A stretch of 64,000 bases of DNA from Verrucomicrobiota bacterium (GCA_013289195.1 JABDAI010000003.1:1-64000), one strand, 5' to 3'. Shown: positions 18,555-28,933, counted from the first letter of the stretch. Notes: generated from the sequence alone by a model not told the origin. Numbers and translations: made by a program.

Positions 18555-19492
18555 TCGAATAGGAAATTACAATGAAACTTTTCTTCTTTACTCAATATTG
18601 CTTTCATATCGTCAGTCCATGGACCAAAGGGAGCCTGAGATAAAATTGCATCCTTACATAAAATAACTGCTAAATTTGAAGCAGTAGAAAATTTAATTCC
18701 AATACTAGTAACATTACCCATTTCGTCAAGAGAATAAAAAATAGAAACACAGGACCCAAAATCGACTGCTGTGAAATTGTAATTTGCAAAAAGCAAATGA
18801 AATTGAGATCCAATAGCTTCATGCATTTTTTGTATATATTCCCCAAACTGCGTAAACCGAGCGTTGATAGCAGTTATACCATATTTTGAAACAGCCTCGT
18901 CGTTCTTTTTAAGAAGCCCCATTGGTGTGCGATTCAGTTTAGGGCGCAGTTTAGGCTTTGGACGCTCTACTAACTTTACTCCATTTTGAACTAGTTTTTC
19001 GGGCTCTACAAAATCTTCAGTCCCTGCTGGAAAAGCAGATTCGAAAGGATCAAGCATCTCAGTAAGATCTTCCTGCGATATCAAAGAACCTTGAGTAATC
19101 TTAGAAAAAACTTCATCATCTCCTTGGAGCGTAGGAATTTCTTGTAAGCTAGGTAGTCCAGGATTTTCTTGAGCAGCTCGCTGAGATTGAGCAGCGAAAT
19201 TAATCGTATTTTCCGGTGGGCTTTGAGGAGCAAGTTCTGTATTTACTTCCACAAAGCACATCGGATGCGGTTCATAATAAAGTAACTCATAATTCTGTTT
19301 CGTTTTCTTAGCTGCTGAAGCTAAAGGTTTACTTGTTTTTAGTAAACTCAGTGAATAAACAATAGCAAGATGAAAACCCAAGGTAATAAGACATATAAGG
19401 CAAATAATAAGCAACGACTTTTTTTTGAAAACATGTTCATCAATCAGCCAATTTCGATGCTTGGGATTTTTTTTTAAATCGTCTTGGGACAC
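18551..19492 (-). CDS. TonB/TolA-like energy-transducing protein
   Basis: This 313-residue protein has a short cytoplasmic start, a single membrane anchor (about 26-50) and a long periplasmic linker. The linker includes the Pro/Lys/Arg-rich stretch VERPKPKLRPKLNRTP. The compact C-terminal domain (about 210-313) has the TonB/TolA plan, with strand-turn-strand VSIFYSLDEMGNVTSIGIKF and the end motif SQAPFGPWTDDMK. Such proteins pass inner-membrane energy to outer-membrane receptors or hold the envelope together. No exbB/exbD or tolQ/tolR is in the window, so TonB and TolA cannot be told apart. It lies between maf and rluA, with gaps of 3 and -4 bases. Confidence 0.65.
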   Translation of the reverse strand: MSQDDLKKNPKHRNWLIDEHVFKKKSLLIICLICLITLGFHLAIVYSLSLLKTSKPLASAAKKTKQNYELLYYEPHPMCFVEVNTELAPQSPPENTINFAAQSQRAAQENPGLPSLQEIPTLQGDDEVFSKITQGSLISQEDLTEMLDPFESAFPAGTEDFVEPEKLVQNGVKLVERPKPKLRPKLNRTPMGLLKKNDEAVSKYGITAINARFTQFGEYIQKMHEAIGSQFHLLFANYNFTAVDFGSCVSIFYSLDEMGNVTSIGIKFSTASNLAVILCKDAILSQAPFGPWTDDMKAILSKEEKFHCNFLFD

Positions 19493-19495
19493 TCT

Positions 19496-20071
19496 TTAAT
19501 TAAGTAACTTTAATTTTCTTATTAAAGAATAAATAAATTCAATTGGCAATCCCATTATATTTGACATATATCCTTTGTATTCCGCAATAATTAATTCCGG
19601 ATGCTCTTGTATCGCATAGCCCCCAGCCTTATCTAAAGGATTAACCTTAGCAAGATAAGCATCTATAATTGCGTCATCAAGTTTGCGAAAACGAACTTCA
19701 CTGAGTTCACAGTGATCGATAGTTACATTCTCAGTCTGGTTTCTTAAACAAATACCCGTATATACAAAATGAGTATTATCTGAAAGCAATTTAAGCATCG
19801 ACCGCGCATCCTCGAGGTCTTTGGGCTTATGGAGTATGTGATCATTGAAAAATACTACAGTATCCGCCGCGAGGATTAAATTTCTAGGAAAACTTTTAAT
19901 AACAGCATCAGCCTTAAGTTGTGCATTGTGAAGAACTATATTTCTAGGATCCCCTCTAGTATCTTCCTTTTCTATAACCTCTGGAACAACTACTTGGAAA
20001 GGAATACGCATAGAACGCAGAAGTTCTTTTCGCCTAGGAGAAGCTGAAGCTAATATAAGCCTATTTGTCAT
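19496..20071 (-). CDS. maf: Maf-like nucleoside triphosphate pyrophosphatase
   Basis: Maf proteins hydrolyse non-canonical or modified nucleoside triphosphates to monophosphates and in some species affect septum formation. The 191-residue length is normal. The motifs are clear: LASASPRRKELL near residue 7, the catalytic ADTVV, and DKAGGYAIQE near 147. The DKAGGYAIQ form fits the dTTP/UTP pyrophosphatase (YhdE) branch. The gene overlaps the end of the upstream tolC-like gene by 11 bases, which implies coupled translation. Confidence 0.93.
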   Translation of the reverse strand: MTNRLILASASPRRKELLRSMRIPFQVVVPEVIEKEDTRGDPRNIVLHNAQLKADAVIKSFPRNLILAADTVVFFNDHILHKPKDLEDARSMLKLLSDNTHFVYTGICLRNQTENVTIDHCELSEVRFRKLDDAIIDAYLAKVNPLDKAGGYAIQEHPELIIAEYKGYMSNIMGLPIEFIYSLIRKLKLLN

Positions 20072-21962
20072 CCTTTAAACCCTCGTCTAATAGCAAATGA
20101 ACATCGCCTCGGGTTCTTGCCCAATCTAAACGAGAAATATCGTACGCATAAATAATTCCTACTAAGTCATCTAAGAAAATGGCTAACTTAGTTTGTGCAT
20201 TGACAACTTCTGTGTTATCCGCAACTCCTTCCTGGAAACGTGTTTTTGCGAGTTCTAGTTCTTTTTCCCCAAGAAGCACTTGCCTACGAACTAAGTCTAT
20301 TTCAGCAAAACGCGTTTCTAAAGTATATGAATTTAAAGTGATTTCAGTACTTATAGTGTTTGCCAAATCCAAGAGCAGATCCTTTTGCTGACGAACTCTT
20401 GAACCTTCTCTTAAAACGTTTGAGCGAATACGAAATCCATCAAATAAAGGCATGTTAAGGGATAAAGTAATTGACCATTCAGGTAACCATATGCCATCAA
20501 AAGGAATAGGAGCAGCATACCCCCAAGTTCCAGATAAATTAATTTTGGGAAAGTAATCCCAAAAAGCCGCTTCTTCTTGAAATTCATTTAATGTAAGAAT
20601 GGCATTTTCCTTTAAGTAATCAAATCGATTGAGTAAAATGGCATTGAGCGAAGGGATTGAAATCTCCGGTGCAGGAGGATCTTTCTCTAGTTTTACATTA
20701 GGAATGAAAATCTCTTGCCGCATATCCAAATCCAGAATTCTCTTTAGATATAATTCACTTTGCTTAATGAGAATAAGTAATTCTAATTGTTGACGTTCAT
20801 AAATAGCCACTTGAACTTCCGCACGAGTCACATCTATAGGTGAGGCCACACCAGCATTAAAACGAGTTTTCGCAAGATCAAGAAGCACCTTTGCCTGATG
20901 AAGATTTGCATCAATAACATTGAGCCCTCGCAGATTTTTTATATGTTGAAAATAAAGAGTTGCCGCATCCGTTAAGACCGCCTGTAAAATCGCATTGTAA
21001 TTTAAGATAGTAATCGTTTCACCCATCTTAGCTTCTTCATAACCAGCCAATTTCGTTAAATCAAAAAGAACGAGACTACCGTTGATTATACCATTGAAAA
21101 GGTTAAAGGTAAAATTGACATCGCCAGGACCAAAATCATTAGCAACACGAGAACGAGTTTGTTCCAGAGTTAAAGAAAATTGAGGCAAAAGTTCAGCTCG
21201 TGCTATATTGGCGACCTGGAAAGCTTCTTCAATCTTCTCTCTATTTAACAAAACGGTAAGATTTTCAGCTTCAATACAATTGAAAAGAATTTCGAGCGTC
21301 AGTTCGAATGTAGGACACTCATTGTAATCATTTGCATTTTTTATAGCCTCTTTCTTTGATAATTCATCAATCTTACTAACAGGATCTATTAACGAAGCTT
21401 CCACCTTTGTAAGAGACTGATCCATCACAATTGCTGATACCATTTCTGCATCAACCGGATTATCTTTATCGCCTTCTTCAGAATCTGTAGCTTCAACTTT
21501 TACTGGAGGCATTTGAGCATGAATCGGAGGCGTCGGAGGCGTACTCGTGTTTTCCACAACAGGATGATCTATAGCAAGCAAGCGACTAACCGGATCATCT
21601 TTATTCTTTTTAATATCTGGAACCTGAATTCTTGATGACGGCTCAGTATTAGAATTCTTTTTTTTGATTATAGCATGTTCTTTTGCAAATAAAGAACGGG
21701 GATTACGAACATTTTCCTTAGAATCTGGAGTCTGCACTTTTTCTGAAGACTTAGATGTAGACCCTGCTTTTTCTTTTTTACTAAGGGCACTATCATCAGC
21801 AAACAAATAACGGGTACGAACATTTTTTTTAGAATCTGAAGTTTGAACTTCTCCCGAAGGTTTCAAAGGTAAAGTTTCATCTTGGCTGGCGGAAGTATCA
21901 ATAGCAAATAAGGAACTTTTTAAAAAAAGAAATAAAGAAATGCAGCAAAATAAAGCTTTCAT
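20061..21962 (-). CDS. TolC-family outer-membrane protein with a repeat-bearing N-terminal extension
   Basis: This 633-residue protein forms a trimeric outer-membrane/periplasmic export duct. A signal peptide covers about 1-20. Residues 21-205 are an unusual hydrophilic extension with three ~32-residue repeats (starting near 36, 73 and 109) sharing the pattern QxxDxKxN, then RxLxAxDxxxxKK. The TolC domain proper follows, with its two halves visible as matching stretches: LAKTRFNAGVASPIDVTRAEVQ and, later, LAKTRFQEGVADNTEVVNAQ. The SLNMPLFDGFRIRS beta-strand segment lies in the second half. The exporter partner is not adjacent. It is the first gene of a four-gene minus-strand operon with maf. 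Confidence 0.88.
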   Translation of the reverse strand: MKALFCCISLFLFLKSSLFAIDTSASQDETLPLKPSGEVQTSDSKKNVRTRYLFADDSALSKKEKAGSTSKSSEKVQTPDSKENVRNPRSLFAKEHAIIKKKNSNTEPSSRIQVPDIKKNKDDPVSRLLAIDHPVVENTSTPPTPPIHAQMPPVKVEATDSEEGDKDNPVDAEMVSAIVMDQSLTKVEASLIDPVSKIDELSKKEAIKNANDYNECPTFELTLEILFNCIEAENLTVLLNREKIEEAFQVANIARAELLPQFSLTLEQTRSRVANDFGPGDVNFTFNLFNGIINGSLVLFDLTKLAGYEEAKMGETITILNYNAILQAVLTDAATLYFQHIKNLRGLNVIDANLHQAKVLLDLAKTRFNAGVASPIDVTRAEVQVAIYERQQLELLILIKQSELYLKRILDLDMRQEIFIPNVKLEKDPPAPEISIPSLNAILLNRFDYLKENAILTLNEFQEEAAFWDYFPKINLSGTWGYAAPIPFDGIWLPEWSITLSLNMPLFDGFRIRSNVLREGSRVRQQKDLLLDLANTISTEITLNSYTLETRFAEIDLVRRQVLLGEKELELAKTRFQEGVADNTEVVNAQTKLAIFLDDLVGIIYAYDISRLDWARTRGDVHLLLDEGLKDDK

Positions 21963-22051
21963 GTAGCTAAGAAAATGTTATTTTAAGTTATTAGTAAAGT
22001 CATCTGGAACTGACATAGGAAATACAAGAACATATAAATCTAAGATAATCA

Positions 22052-23692
22052 ATGAAAATCGGTGTTGCACAATTAAATACAACAGTGGGGGATCTACAAG
22101 GCAATGCTGAAAAAATTATTAGTGCCTATAAACAACTTTGCGAGAATGGAGCTGAAATCGTTTTGTTTTCAGAACTCGTGGTCACTGGATATTCTCCTCG
22201 AGATCTTATCCAGAAATCTCATTTTGTTGAAGATAATTTCATCTCGCTTAAAAAAATAGCAAAAGAAATTAAAGACGTTCCTGCAGTTTTAGGCTATGTA
22301 GAAAAAGTACCCGATGGGAAAATATCAAGATATTATAATTCAGCAGCTTGGTGCCAAAATGGAGAGATAAGTTTTAGTGCACAGAAATGCCTCCTACCCT
22401 CATACGGCGTATTCGAAGAAATTCGCAATTTTATTGCAGGACAAGTCCCGAAGATTATTGAATGGAAAGGAAAACGAATTGGTATTACAATCTGTGAAGA
22501 TATTTGGACAGGTGAATTTTTACAAACTTATAGAATGGATCAACTCGACCCTGTTATATATCTTAAGGAAAAAAAAGTGGACCTTATTCTAAATCTCTCT
22601 GCTAGCCCATGGAATTATGGTAAATATAAATTACGAGAGAAACTTCTATGCGCTGTTGCAAAGTGTTGTAACTGCCCTGTAGTTTATTGTAATCAAATTG
22701 GAGGTAATGACGAATTAATTTATGATGGCCGCAGTGAAATAGTCAATTCCGATGGCTCAATACGCGCTTTATTTCCCGCGTTTGAAGAAACAATAAAAGT
22801 CATTGATATGGATAGGCCACCCATAGAATCTGATATTTGCAAAGAACTAAGCCAAAAAGAAGAAATTTATAAAGGCCTCATACTTGGAGTTAAAGATTAT
22901 GCCAATAAACTCAATTTCAAAAAAGCTATTATTGGCATCAGTGGAGGGATCGATTCGGCAGTTGTGGCATGCATTGCAGTAAAAGCATTAGGTGCAGAAA
23001 ATGTTATAGGTTTAAGCCTTCCATCGAAAATTTCTAGTGAACACAGCAAAATCGATGCCCAAGAGCTTGCTAGAAATTTAGGAATCCACTTAATAACCTT
23101 ATCTATCCAAGATATTGTAGATAATTTAGAAAAGACCTTGCAACCGATTATTGGAGGAACTCCTCGGGATACTACTGAAGAAAACATACAGGCAAGAGCT
23201 CGTGGTACTTTAATTATGGCCACTTCAAATAAGCTCAACGCATTGGTACTCTCAACGGGTAATAAGAGTGAAATGGCCGTCGGATATTGCACTCTTTATG
23301 GAGATATGGTTGGAGGACTCGCAGTTCTTGCGGATGTTCTTAAAACTCAAGTTTATGAACTCGCTCAATATATAAACCGCGAAAAGGAAATTATTCCCAC
23401 TAATACTATCTTCAAACCTCCATCAGCTGAATTAAGGGAAAATCAAGTAGATCAAGATTCCCTCCCTCCTTATGATATCTTAGATAAAATTATTACTTTA
23501 TATGTCGAAGAACAATTAAGTACTAGTAAAATTATCGAACTTGGGCTTGACCCTAAAATAACTAAAGATATTATCAGAAAGATTGATTTAAATGAATATA
23601 AACGTAAACAAGCTGCTCCAGGGCTACGAATTTCTACAATTGCTTTTGGAGTAGGAAGGAGAATGCCTATTGTTCAAAAATATTTAAATTAG
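22052..23692 (+). CDS. nadE: glutamine-dependent NAD+ synthetase
   Basis: NadE amidates nicotinic-acid adenine dinucleotide to NAD+, the last step of NAD synthesis. This 546-residue form has two domains. The N-terminal nitrilase-type glutaminase has the triad Glu41, Lys112 and Cys148 (ITICEDIW). The C-terminal synthetase has the ATP pyrophosphatase motif SGGIDS at 297-302 and the stretch [21 protein letters not shown]. Because the glutaminase is fused, the enzyme can use glutamine rather than free ammonia. hemL follows after 22 bases and is probably co-transcribed. Confidence 0.97.
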   Translation: MKIGVAQLNTTVGDLQGNAEKIISAYKQLCENGAEIVLFSELVVTGYSPRDLIQKSHFVEDNFISLKKIAKEIKDVPAVLGYVEKVPDGKISRYYNSAAWCQNGEISFSAQKCLLPSYGVFEEIRNFIAGQVPKIIEWKGKRIGITICEDIWTGEFLQTYRMDQLDPVIYLKEKKVDLILNLSASPWNYGKYKLREKLLCAVAKCCNCPVVYCNQIGGNDELIYDGRSEIVNSDGSIRALFPAFEETIKVIDMDRPPIESDICKELSQKEEIYKGLILGVKDYANKLNFKKAIIGISGGIDSAVVACIAVKALGAENVIGLSLPSKISSEHSKIDAQELARNLGIHLITLSIQDIVDNLEKTLQPIIGGTPRDTTEENIQARARGTLIMATSNKLNALVLSTGNKSEMAVGYCTLYGDMVGGLAVLADVLKTQVYELAQYINREKEIIPTNTIFKPPSAELRENQVDQDSLPPYDILDKIITLYVEEQLSTSKIIELGLDPKITKDIIRKIDLNEYKRKQAAPGLRISTIAFGVGRRMPIVQKYLN

Positions 23693-23714
23693 AATTTTAT
23701 CCTATCTTATAACT

Positions 23715-25004
23715 ATGCTAATTCAAGAAACTGAAGTTAATTTATTCGAAGAATGTAAAAAATGCATGCCTGGAGGAGTCAACTCGCCCGTCAGAGCATT
23801 TAATGCAGTTGGTGGTGAACCCTTTATTACTGAACGGGCAGATGGCGCTATTTTAACATCAACTCAAGGTAAAAAATATATCGATTTTGTAGGTGCGTGG
23901 GGACCAGCAATTATGGGACATAATCACCCTACCATTAAAGCTGCAATTCTCGAAGCTCTTGATAAAGGAACTGGTTTTGGAACGCCGAATAGTTACGAAT
24001 TATTGTTGGCAAAAAAAATCATAGAACTTGTTCCTTCTATTGAAAAAATAAGAATGGTTAATAGTGGAACAGAAGCTACTATGTCTGCTATTCGATTGGC
24101 TCGAGGATATACCCGAAGGGACAAAATTATCAAATTTTCAGGTTGTTATCACGGGCATTCAGACGGTTTATTAGTTAAAGCTGGATCGGGAGCCTTAACA
24201 TTCGGTCATCCTGATAGCGCAGGGGTTCCATATTCTTTTGCATCTGAAACGATTATTTTACCTTTTAACGATATTGAAGAAATAGAAAAAACCTTTATTC
24301 AATTACCCGATCAAATAGCTGCGATTATTCTTGAACCTTATCCAGCTAATTGCGGACTAATATTACCACTTCCTGGGTATTTAAAAAAATTAAAAGAGTT
24401 ATGTACAAAATATGGTACTGTATTGATTTTTGACGAAGTCATGACAGGTTTCCGTATAGGCTTGGGTGGAGTCCAAGAAAAAGAAAATATCACTCCGGAT
24501 TTGACAACTTTTGCAAAAATCATTGGAGGAGGTCTCCCTGTTGCTGCCTTTGGAGGAAAAGAGGAAATAATGAAATATCTCGCTCCTGAAGGGCCTGTTT
24601 ACCAAGCAGGTACACTGAGTGGTAACCCAATAGGCATGGCAGCGGGTTTAGCAGCATTAAAATTATTGGAACAAGAACTGCCTTACCAAAATCTCAATAA
24701 AATGGGAATTATTATCAAAGAGGCCATTCTACAAGGCGCTAAAGAAAAAGGAATTCCTATACAAGTACCTCAAGTAGGTTCTATGTTCAGCTTTTTCTTT
24801 AGTGAAAAACCTGTTTTAAATTATAATGACGTCCTCGAAACAAAATCAAATCATTTCAAATGCGTCTTTAAATACGCACTAGAAAAAGGACTATTTCTCC
24901 CCCCCTCTGCTTTTGAAACTTGTTTTATTAGTACTGCCCATAAGGGGGAGATCATCGAACGAAGCGCTGAAATACTTTACAAAGCAATTAAATCAGTAGC
25001 ATAA
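23715..25004 (+). CDS. hemL: glutamate-1-semialdehyde 2,1-aminomutase
   Basis: HemL converts glutamate-1-semialdehyde to 5-aminolevulinate, the second step of the C5 route to haem. The 429-residue class III aminotransferase fold is complete. [17 protein letters not shown] is near the start, [20 protein letters not shown] near 115 and [13 protein letters not shown] near 140. The PLP lysine is K268 in [16 protein letters not shown]. The enzyme implies that the cell makes its own tetrapyrrole precursor through glutamyl-tRNA reductase, which is not in the window. It directly follows nadE. Confidence 0.97.
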   Translation: MLIQETEVNLFEECKKCMPGGVNSPVRAFNAVGGEPFITERADGAILTSTQGKKYIDFVGAWGPAIMGHNHPTIKAAILEALDKGTGFGTPNSYELLLAKKIIELVPSIEKIRMVNSGTEATMSAIRLARGYTRRDKIIKFSGCYHGHSDGLLVKAGSGALTFGHPDSAGVPYSFASETIILPFNDIEEIEKTFIQLPDQIAAIILEPYPANCGLILPLPGYLKKLKELCTKYGTVLIFDEVMTGFRIGLGGVQEKENITPDLTTFAKIIGGGLPVAAFGGKEEIMKYLAPEGPVYQAGTLSGNPIGMAAGLAALKLLEQELPYQNLNKMGIIIKEAILQGAKEKGIPIQVPQVGSMFSFFFSEKPVLNYNDVLETKSNHFKCVFKYALEKGLFLPPSAFETCFISTAHKGEIIERSAEILYKAIKSVA

Positions 25005-25086
25005 TTTAACATTTAGATCCATATTTTAGTGAAATAAAGACGATTAATCTCGATATTTTTAGATTGTTCTATATATATTTTTTGTA

Positions 25087-26484
25087 ATGAAAAGAATTGG
25101 TAAAGAACCTGTTGAACATCCTCAAACTAAAAAAAGCAATTTTGGCGCAAGAGAAAGAGAACTTGAAATCATTTCAATTGAAAAATATTTACCTGTAGAA
25201 ATACATTGGAAAATTTTTTCATTCTGTTGTGAATTTCATTATAAACCTTTATTAGCATATAGTTGCGTCAATATTAGATGTAATTCACTTGTAGAAGATT
25301 TTTTAAAGCATCGGATTAATTTTAAAAAACCTACTTTAGATTTTTTCACACAACTTTATTATTCACAAAGTGTTTTAAGATTCAGAACCAATCTCTCTAA
25401 AGCATTTGATCAAAAATCGTTAAATCAATATTGTGATTACATTCAATTGTGGTCTTTGCAAAATTTTCTTTTCACATTAAAAGCAGGAATTTTTGTTTTA
25501 AAATTTAAATCGAATCTAATTGATCCCAATGTTCAACAAGATAAAAAATATAATATAAGATTATCTTGTAGCGTGCCCTACGATCAATTTCTCTTACTGA
25601 AATCTTTCCAGAAATACTTATTTGCAGATCAATTTTTGGTTGATTTAAAAAACGATGAAAAAAAAATTGATGAATTATTTGATTTTTTGTATTCTGTTAA
25701 GTCTTCTATAGTTGTTAAAATGTTATTAACGACTTTGATTGAATCTGTACATATTTTGCCCAGCAAAGATATTGAAAATACAATAAAATCTATTTTGCTT
25801 TTATGTAAACTTATTTATAAACAATTGATAAATTTTGATAAAACAGAGCCATTTATTTCAGATATTTTACTTTGTCTTGAAAGTAATGACTGGGAGCTTG
25901 CCGAAGCCAGTTTAAAATTCCTTAACCAATGTATGCTCTCATATTGGACTCTTGAAAGAGCGAGTACACTAAATCATCCAACAACTATCCATATTCAGAA
26001 TGCTATTCCTAAGCTTATAGGCTTGCTTAATCATGAAATGTTAGAATTTAGGGAACCAGCACTAGAACTTTTACAAGCATTTGAACAAAATGACTACTTA
26101 ACTGAAGAAGGAAGTCTAATTATAATTGAACACTTAAATGATAAAAATCATTGGTCAGTCAATGCTCATTTACTTCTCCTATTGAGAGTTTCTAGTTTAC
26201 TATCAACAGATTTAGAGGCCAAAATTTCATTGCAGTTTGTAGATAATATCTTTCAAGGTTTAATGGATGTAATACAATATGAAGATATCCATGAAGGAAT
26301 AGCTTCTGAAAATTTTGAAAAGGAAGATATAGAAGATTTCCATAATCTATTTTTAATATTATTTTGGGATAAAAAATCTAGTGAGGATATTAATAGAATA
26401 CTACTACGAATCATTGATGTATTATGGCAAATAGAGTATCACCCTGATTTTGATAGTGAAAATGGTGGGATAGAAAATAGGTGA
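25087..26484 (+). CDS. F-box-like protein with helical (HEAT/ARM-like) repeats
   Basis: This is a 465-residue protein of unknown role. Residues 33-76 read like a eukaryotic F-box: LPVEIHWKIFSFC, then LLAYSCVNIRCNSLVEDF, with the expected Leu-Pro start and hydrophobic spacing. The rest is helical, with repeat-like stretches such as ESNDWELAEASLKFLNQC and IPKLIGLLNHEMLEFREPALELL that resemble HEAT/ARM units. F-box proteins bind Skp1 in SCF ubiquitin ligases, and the repeat part would choose the target. In a bacterium this predicts a secreted effector that uses the host ligase. No signal peptide is seen. The N-terminal ARERELEIIS resembles EARERRLDELS in the F-box-like protein at 57207-59219. 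It is AT-rich compared with hemL. Confidence 0.6.
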   Translation: MKRIGKEPVEHPQTKKSNFGARERELEIISIEKYLPVEIHWKIFSFCCEFHYKPLLAYSCVNIRCNSLVEDFLKHRINFKKPTLDFFTQLYYSQSVLRFRTNLSKAFDQKSLNQYCDYIQLWSLQNFLFTLKAGIFVLKFKSNLIDPNVQQDKKYNIRLSCSVPYDQFLLLKSFQKYLFADQFLVDLKNDEKKIDELFDFLYSVKSSIVVKMLLTTLIESVHILPSKDIENTIKSILLLCKLIYKQLINFDKTEPFISDILLCLESNDWELAEASLKFLNQCMLSYWTLERASTLNHPTTIHIQNAIPKLIGLLNHEMLEFREPALELLQAFEQNDYLTEEGSLIIIEHLNDKNHWSVNAHLLLLLRVSSLLSTDLEAKISLQFVDNIFQGLMDVIQYEDIHEGIASENFEKEDIEDFHNLFLILFWDKKSSEDINRILLRIIDVLWQIEYHPDFDSENGGIENR

Positions 26485-26832
26485 AGAAGATTTCCAATCA
26501 TGAGATAATATAGATTTATCATACTCATTTTTTAGAACATTCAAAAATAAAGACCCATTTCAATTAGCGTGATTTATAAAAAAATCAGCCTATACGTTTT
26601 GGTCATCAAAACCAGTTGACGTAACATCGAAAAAGCAAAATAGATCAAAAACTTAATTTACTTGAGAAATCATATAGTTCGATTAAAATAGCAATAACAA
26701 GATATGAAAAAGAATATTATAATAAATAAAATAAAAATATCAATATTTTGATTAATTAATGTTTAAATGTTAATATTAATTAATCAATGACGTAATAATT
26801 AATGATCAAAAAATTAACTTAAACCCTATAAG
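26485..26832. other. 348-base gap with an unassigned coding fragment
   Basis: No gene with a start codon was found. An open stretch at 26625-26729 on the plus strand ends with IAITRYEKEYYNK and a stop, but it has no ATG and begins after a stop, so it may be the tail of a decayed gene. The last 100 bases are extremely AT-rich with TTAATTAAT repeats and probably serve as the promoter region for the gene at 26833. Confidence 0.3.
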
Positions 26833-27891
26833 ATGGAGGAAAATGCAATGTTCATGACGCCGGGAGGTATAGGAGGACCAAAACACAGGCCAAGGATTAA
26901 AGAAGCAGACGAATTGTCATCTAAGCCACAAACCAATCCTCAAGGTACAAAGTCTTTTTTTGGATGGCTAGTCATTTGGTATCAAAACGCTGAAAATCCG
27001 TTCAAAGATTGGTCTTGGTTCAAGGAAAAACCTCAAAATATTAACCAACTACCATCCGATCAGGAGTTAAGGCTTTTTGAACCCGATGACTACAAACCTT
27101 CCATATATTTGAAGCCAAATAGCTTAGAACAAACAATAGATACACAAAAACCTGAAACAACAGCCCAACCAGGAAGTAAACGAATCAAAAAAACTCGTAG
27201 AGAAATCATACGAGAAGAATTGGCAAAGACTGGCATAACAAATGAATCAGAACAGGAAATAATCATACAACAAATGCCTGCAGCGCTCGGTATAGAGGGT
27301 TTCTCAGAACAAGAAACATTCTTAGACGAGGAGCCGGTACTCTCGGACCCAATGTTAGATATAATACGTACAAGAGTTACCTACTGGAAAGACCCGGAAA
27401 ACCAGGAGGAATCTCGAAAGGAAAGCATACGAAATATGCTAGCTAGAGCAGGCCAAACTCTGGAAGAACAAGATGCTTTTCTAAAAGAATATTCTGTATC
27501 TTTTCAAGATGAATATGCAAAAGCCTTGGAAGCAGCTGGGGAGATAATCAAAAAAATTAGAGATCCTCAAAAACAAGTACGAGTACAAAAAATAACAACC
27601 ATCCTAAATCGAAACGGTATAACGAAAGAATGGCAGACACTGTTTTTTAAGAAATACCCCATAACTTCAAAACAACAATTTGAAGCGGCTAAAAAACATG
27701 TTAAAAAACTAAAAATAACAGAATCATTAGAGATAATGAAAGAATTAGTAGAAGAATTAGAAAAAAAGCTTAAAGACTCTCAGGATGCAATTAAAAAGGT
27801 CCCTCAGCATGGGGAAAAAACATTGGCGAACCTAAATGATTTGAGCAAACAACTTGAAACAGCGCGCAAAAAATTAAATCGACTCATTTAA
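26833..27891 (+). CDS. uncharacterised charged helical protein
   Basis: This 352-residue protein is not recognised. It has no signal peptide or membrane segment. Residues 1-30 are glycine- and proline-containing, and 30-110 are rich in Trp, Pro and Asp (including GWLVIWYQNAENPFKDWSWF). From about 115 it is helical and strongly charged. Two stretches with similar wording, RREIIREELAKTGITNESEQ and RKESIRNMLARAGQTLEEQD, plus TTILNRNGITKEWQTLF, suggest a degenerate repeat of ~85 residues. The C-terminal ~80 residues look like a coiled coil. The second ATG at 26848 follows GGAGG by eight bases, one of very few Shine-Dalgarno-like sites here, so it may be the true start. A secreted effector is possible, without direct proof. 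Confidence 0.55.
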   Translation: MEENAMFMTPGGIGGPKHRPRIKEADELSSKPQTNPQGTKSFFGWLVIWYQNAENPFKDWSWFKEKPQNINQLPSDQELRLFEPDDYKPSIYLKPNSLEQTIDTQKPETTAQPGSKRIKKTRREIIREELAKTGITNESEQEIIIQQMPAALGIEGFSEQETFLDEEPVLSDPMLDIIRTRVTYWKDPENQEESRKESIRNMLARAGQTLEEQDAFLKEYSVSFQDEYAKALEAAGEIIKKIRDPQKQVRVQKITTILNRNGITKEWQTLFFKKYPITSKQQFEAAKKHVKKLKITESLEIMKELVEELEKKLKDSQDAIKKVPQHGEKTLANLNDLSKQLETARKKLNRLI

Positions 27892-28233
27892 TCGAAGCTT
27901 TTTGAAAAAATATGTTACAAAAAAGTCCTATCACACACAGGGCTTTCGTTAAATAGCAATAAACCTTAAGTGTATGAATTTTACGTAATCTGACAGATCC
28001 AATAAAAACCAAGATGAAAAAGGGCTTTTATGAATATAAGTGTAACAAAATAACTTAGGAATAGATGTAATATGCTGAACTTATTATGACGCCCCCCCCT
28101 CGTGACTTTTTACGCTGAAAAGCAAAAATCATTCAAGTTTTTTCAAGAACTTCAGCATTACATTTATTACAAAAACTCTTTTTTGCCTATTACTTGGGAG
28201 ACCTATCGAATAATATTTCAAATTTAAAAAAAA
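27892..28233. other. 342-base gap with a weak terminator
   Basis: At 27919-27947 AAAGTCCT can pair with AGGGCTTT (one G-U pair) around ATCACACAC, followed by a short T-poor tail, a weak terminator for the gene before it. A run of eight or more C near 28085 is out of keeping with the AT-rich surroundings. Nothing else was recognised. Confidence 0.35.
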
Positions 28234-28899
28234 TTAAATAATTTTATTAATCATGTGTGGCAAAATACCTAAAGCACAATACGTCACGCATGCAGTCAAT
28301 ATTCTTAATAATACCTCCCAAAACAATGACATATCTGTAACAGTAGCCCCAATTCCCACACAAGTAGCAGTATAAGCTGCCATCATTTGAATTATACTTT
28401 CAGGATCTCCAGTCATTTCTAAGACAAGCGCTGGAGCAGCAATGGAACCTAAAGTAAAAGCAAAAGATGGGACAAGAACCACATAGGTAATAAAAGCAGA
28501 TGCCAAAATTACCATCTCAGCTTTTGTTAGTTTAAAATCTAATGTTTTTAGATAAGCGATGCTCGAAAAAATTGCAGACATTACACTTTCCCGTTTTTCA
28601 ATTACTAATCCTATAAATGTTAGCACTGCAATAGCAGCTCCAGTAAATTCTATTGATGGGGCGAAGTACATACATGCCATAAGCGCCAATGCCATCGTAG
28701 CCATCTCAGCTTTTGTCAATGTACTGGCTTCTATTATTCTATTCATAATAGCCATATTATCTGCGATTAATCCATTGCAGCCAACTACTCGGCCCCCAGG
28801 AGCTACACCCACTTCTAATCCAGGATGCACTACAACTTCTTCTAATGCATTACATCCGCATGAAGATAATCTCAAAAATTCCGTTATATTGTTATACAT
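28234..28899 (-). CDS. small membrane protein with a duplicated LTKAEM module
   Basis: This 221-residue protein of unknown function has about five to six hydrophobic stretches. Two related modules start with LTKAEM at residues 61 and 124. Each continues with a hydrophobic helix, a PSxxFT turn (PSIEFTG and PSFAFTL), another hydrophobic helix and an acidic end, so the core arose by tandem duplication. The N-terminal 50 residues are rich in Cys, Gly and Val. I chose the ATG at 28899 rather than an upstream one at 28956. The upstream choice would run through a perfect 15-base inverted repeat (28900-28933) and add an odd basic/Cys-rich leader. It may be an inclusion-membrane or effector protein. 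Confidence 0.5.
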   Translation of the reverse strand: MYNNITEFLRLSSCGCNALEEVVVHPGLEVGVAPGGRVVGCNGLIADNMAIMNRIIEASTLTKAEMATMALALMACMYFAPSIEFTGAAIAVLTFIGLVIEKRESVMSAIFSSIAYLKTLDFKLTKAEMVILASAFITYVVLVPSFAFTLGSIAAPALVLEMTGDPESIIQMMAAYTATCVGIGATVTDMSLFWEVLLRILTACVTYCALGILPHMINKII

Positions 28900-28933
28900 A
28901 TTATTAATATTATTGATGAATAATATTAATAAT
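28900..28933 (-). promoter_or_regulatory. 15-bp inverted repeat touching a start codon
   Basis: ATTATTAATATTATT (28900-28914) is followed by GATG and its exact reverse complement (28919-28933). The repeat ends at the base next to the ATG at 28899. In RNA it would form a hairpin at the ribosome-binding region; in DNA it could be an operator. Confidence 0.45.
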
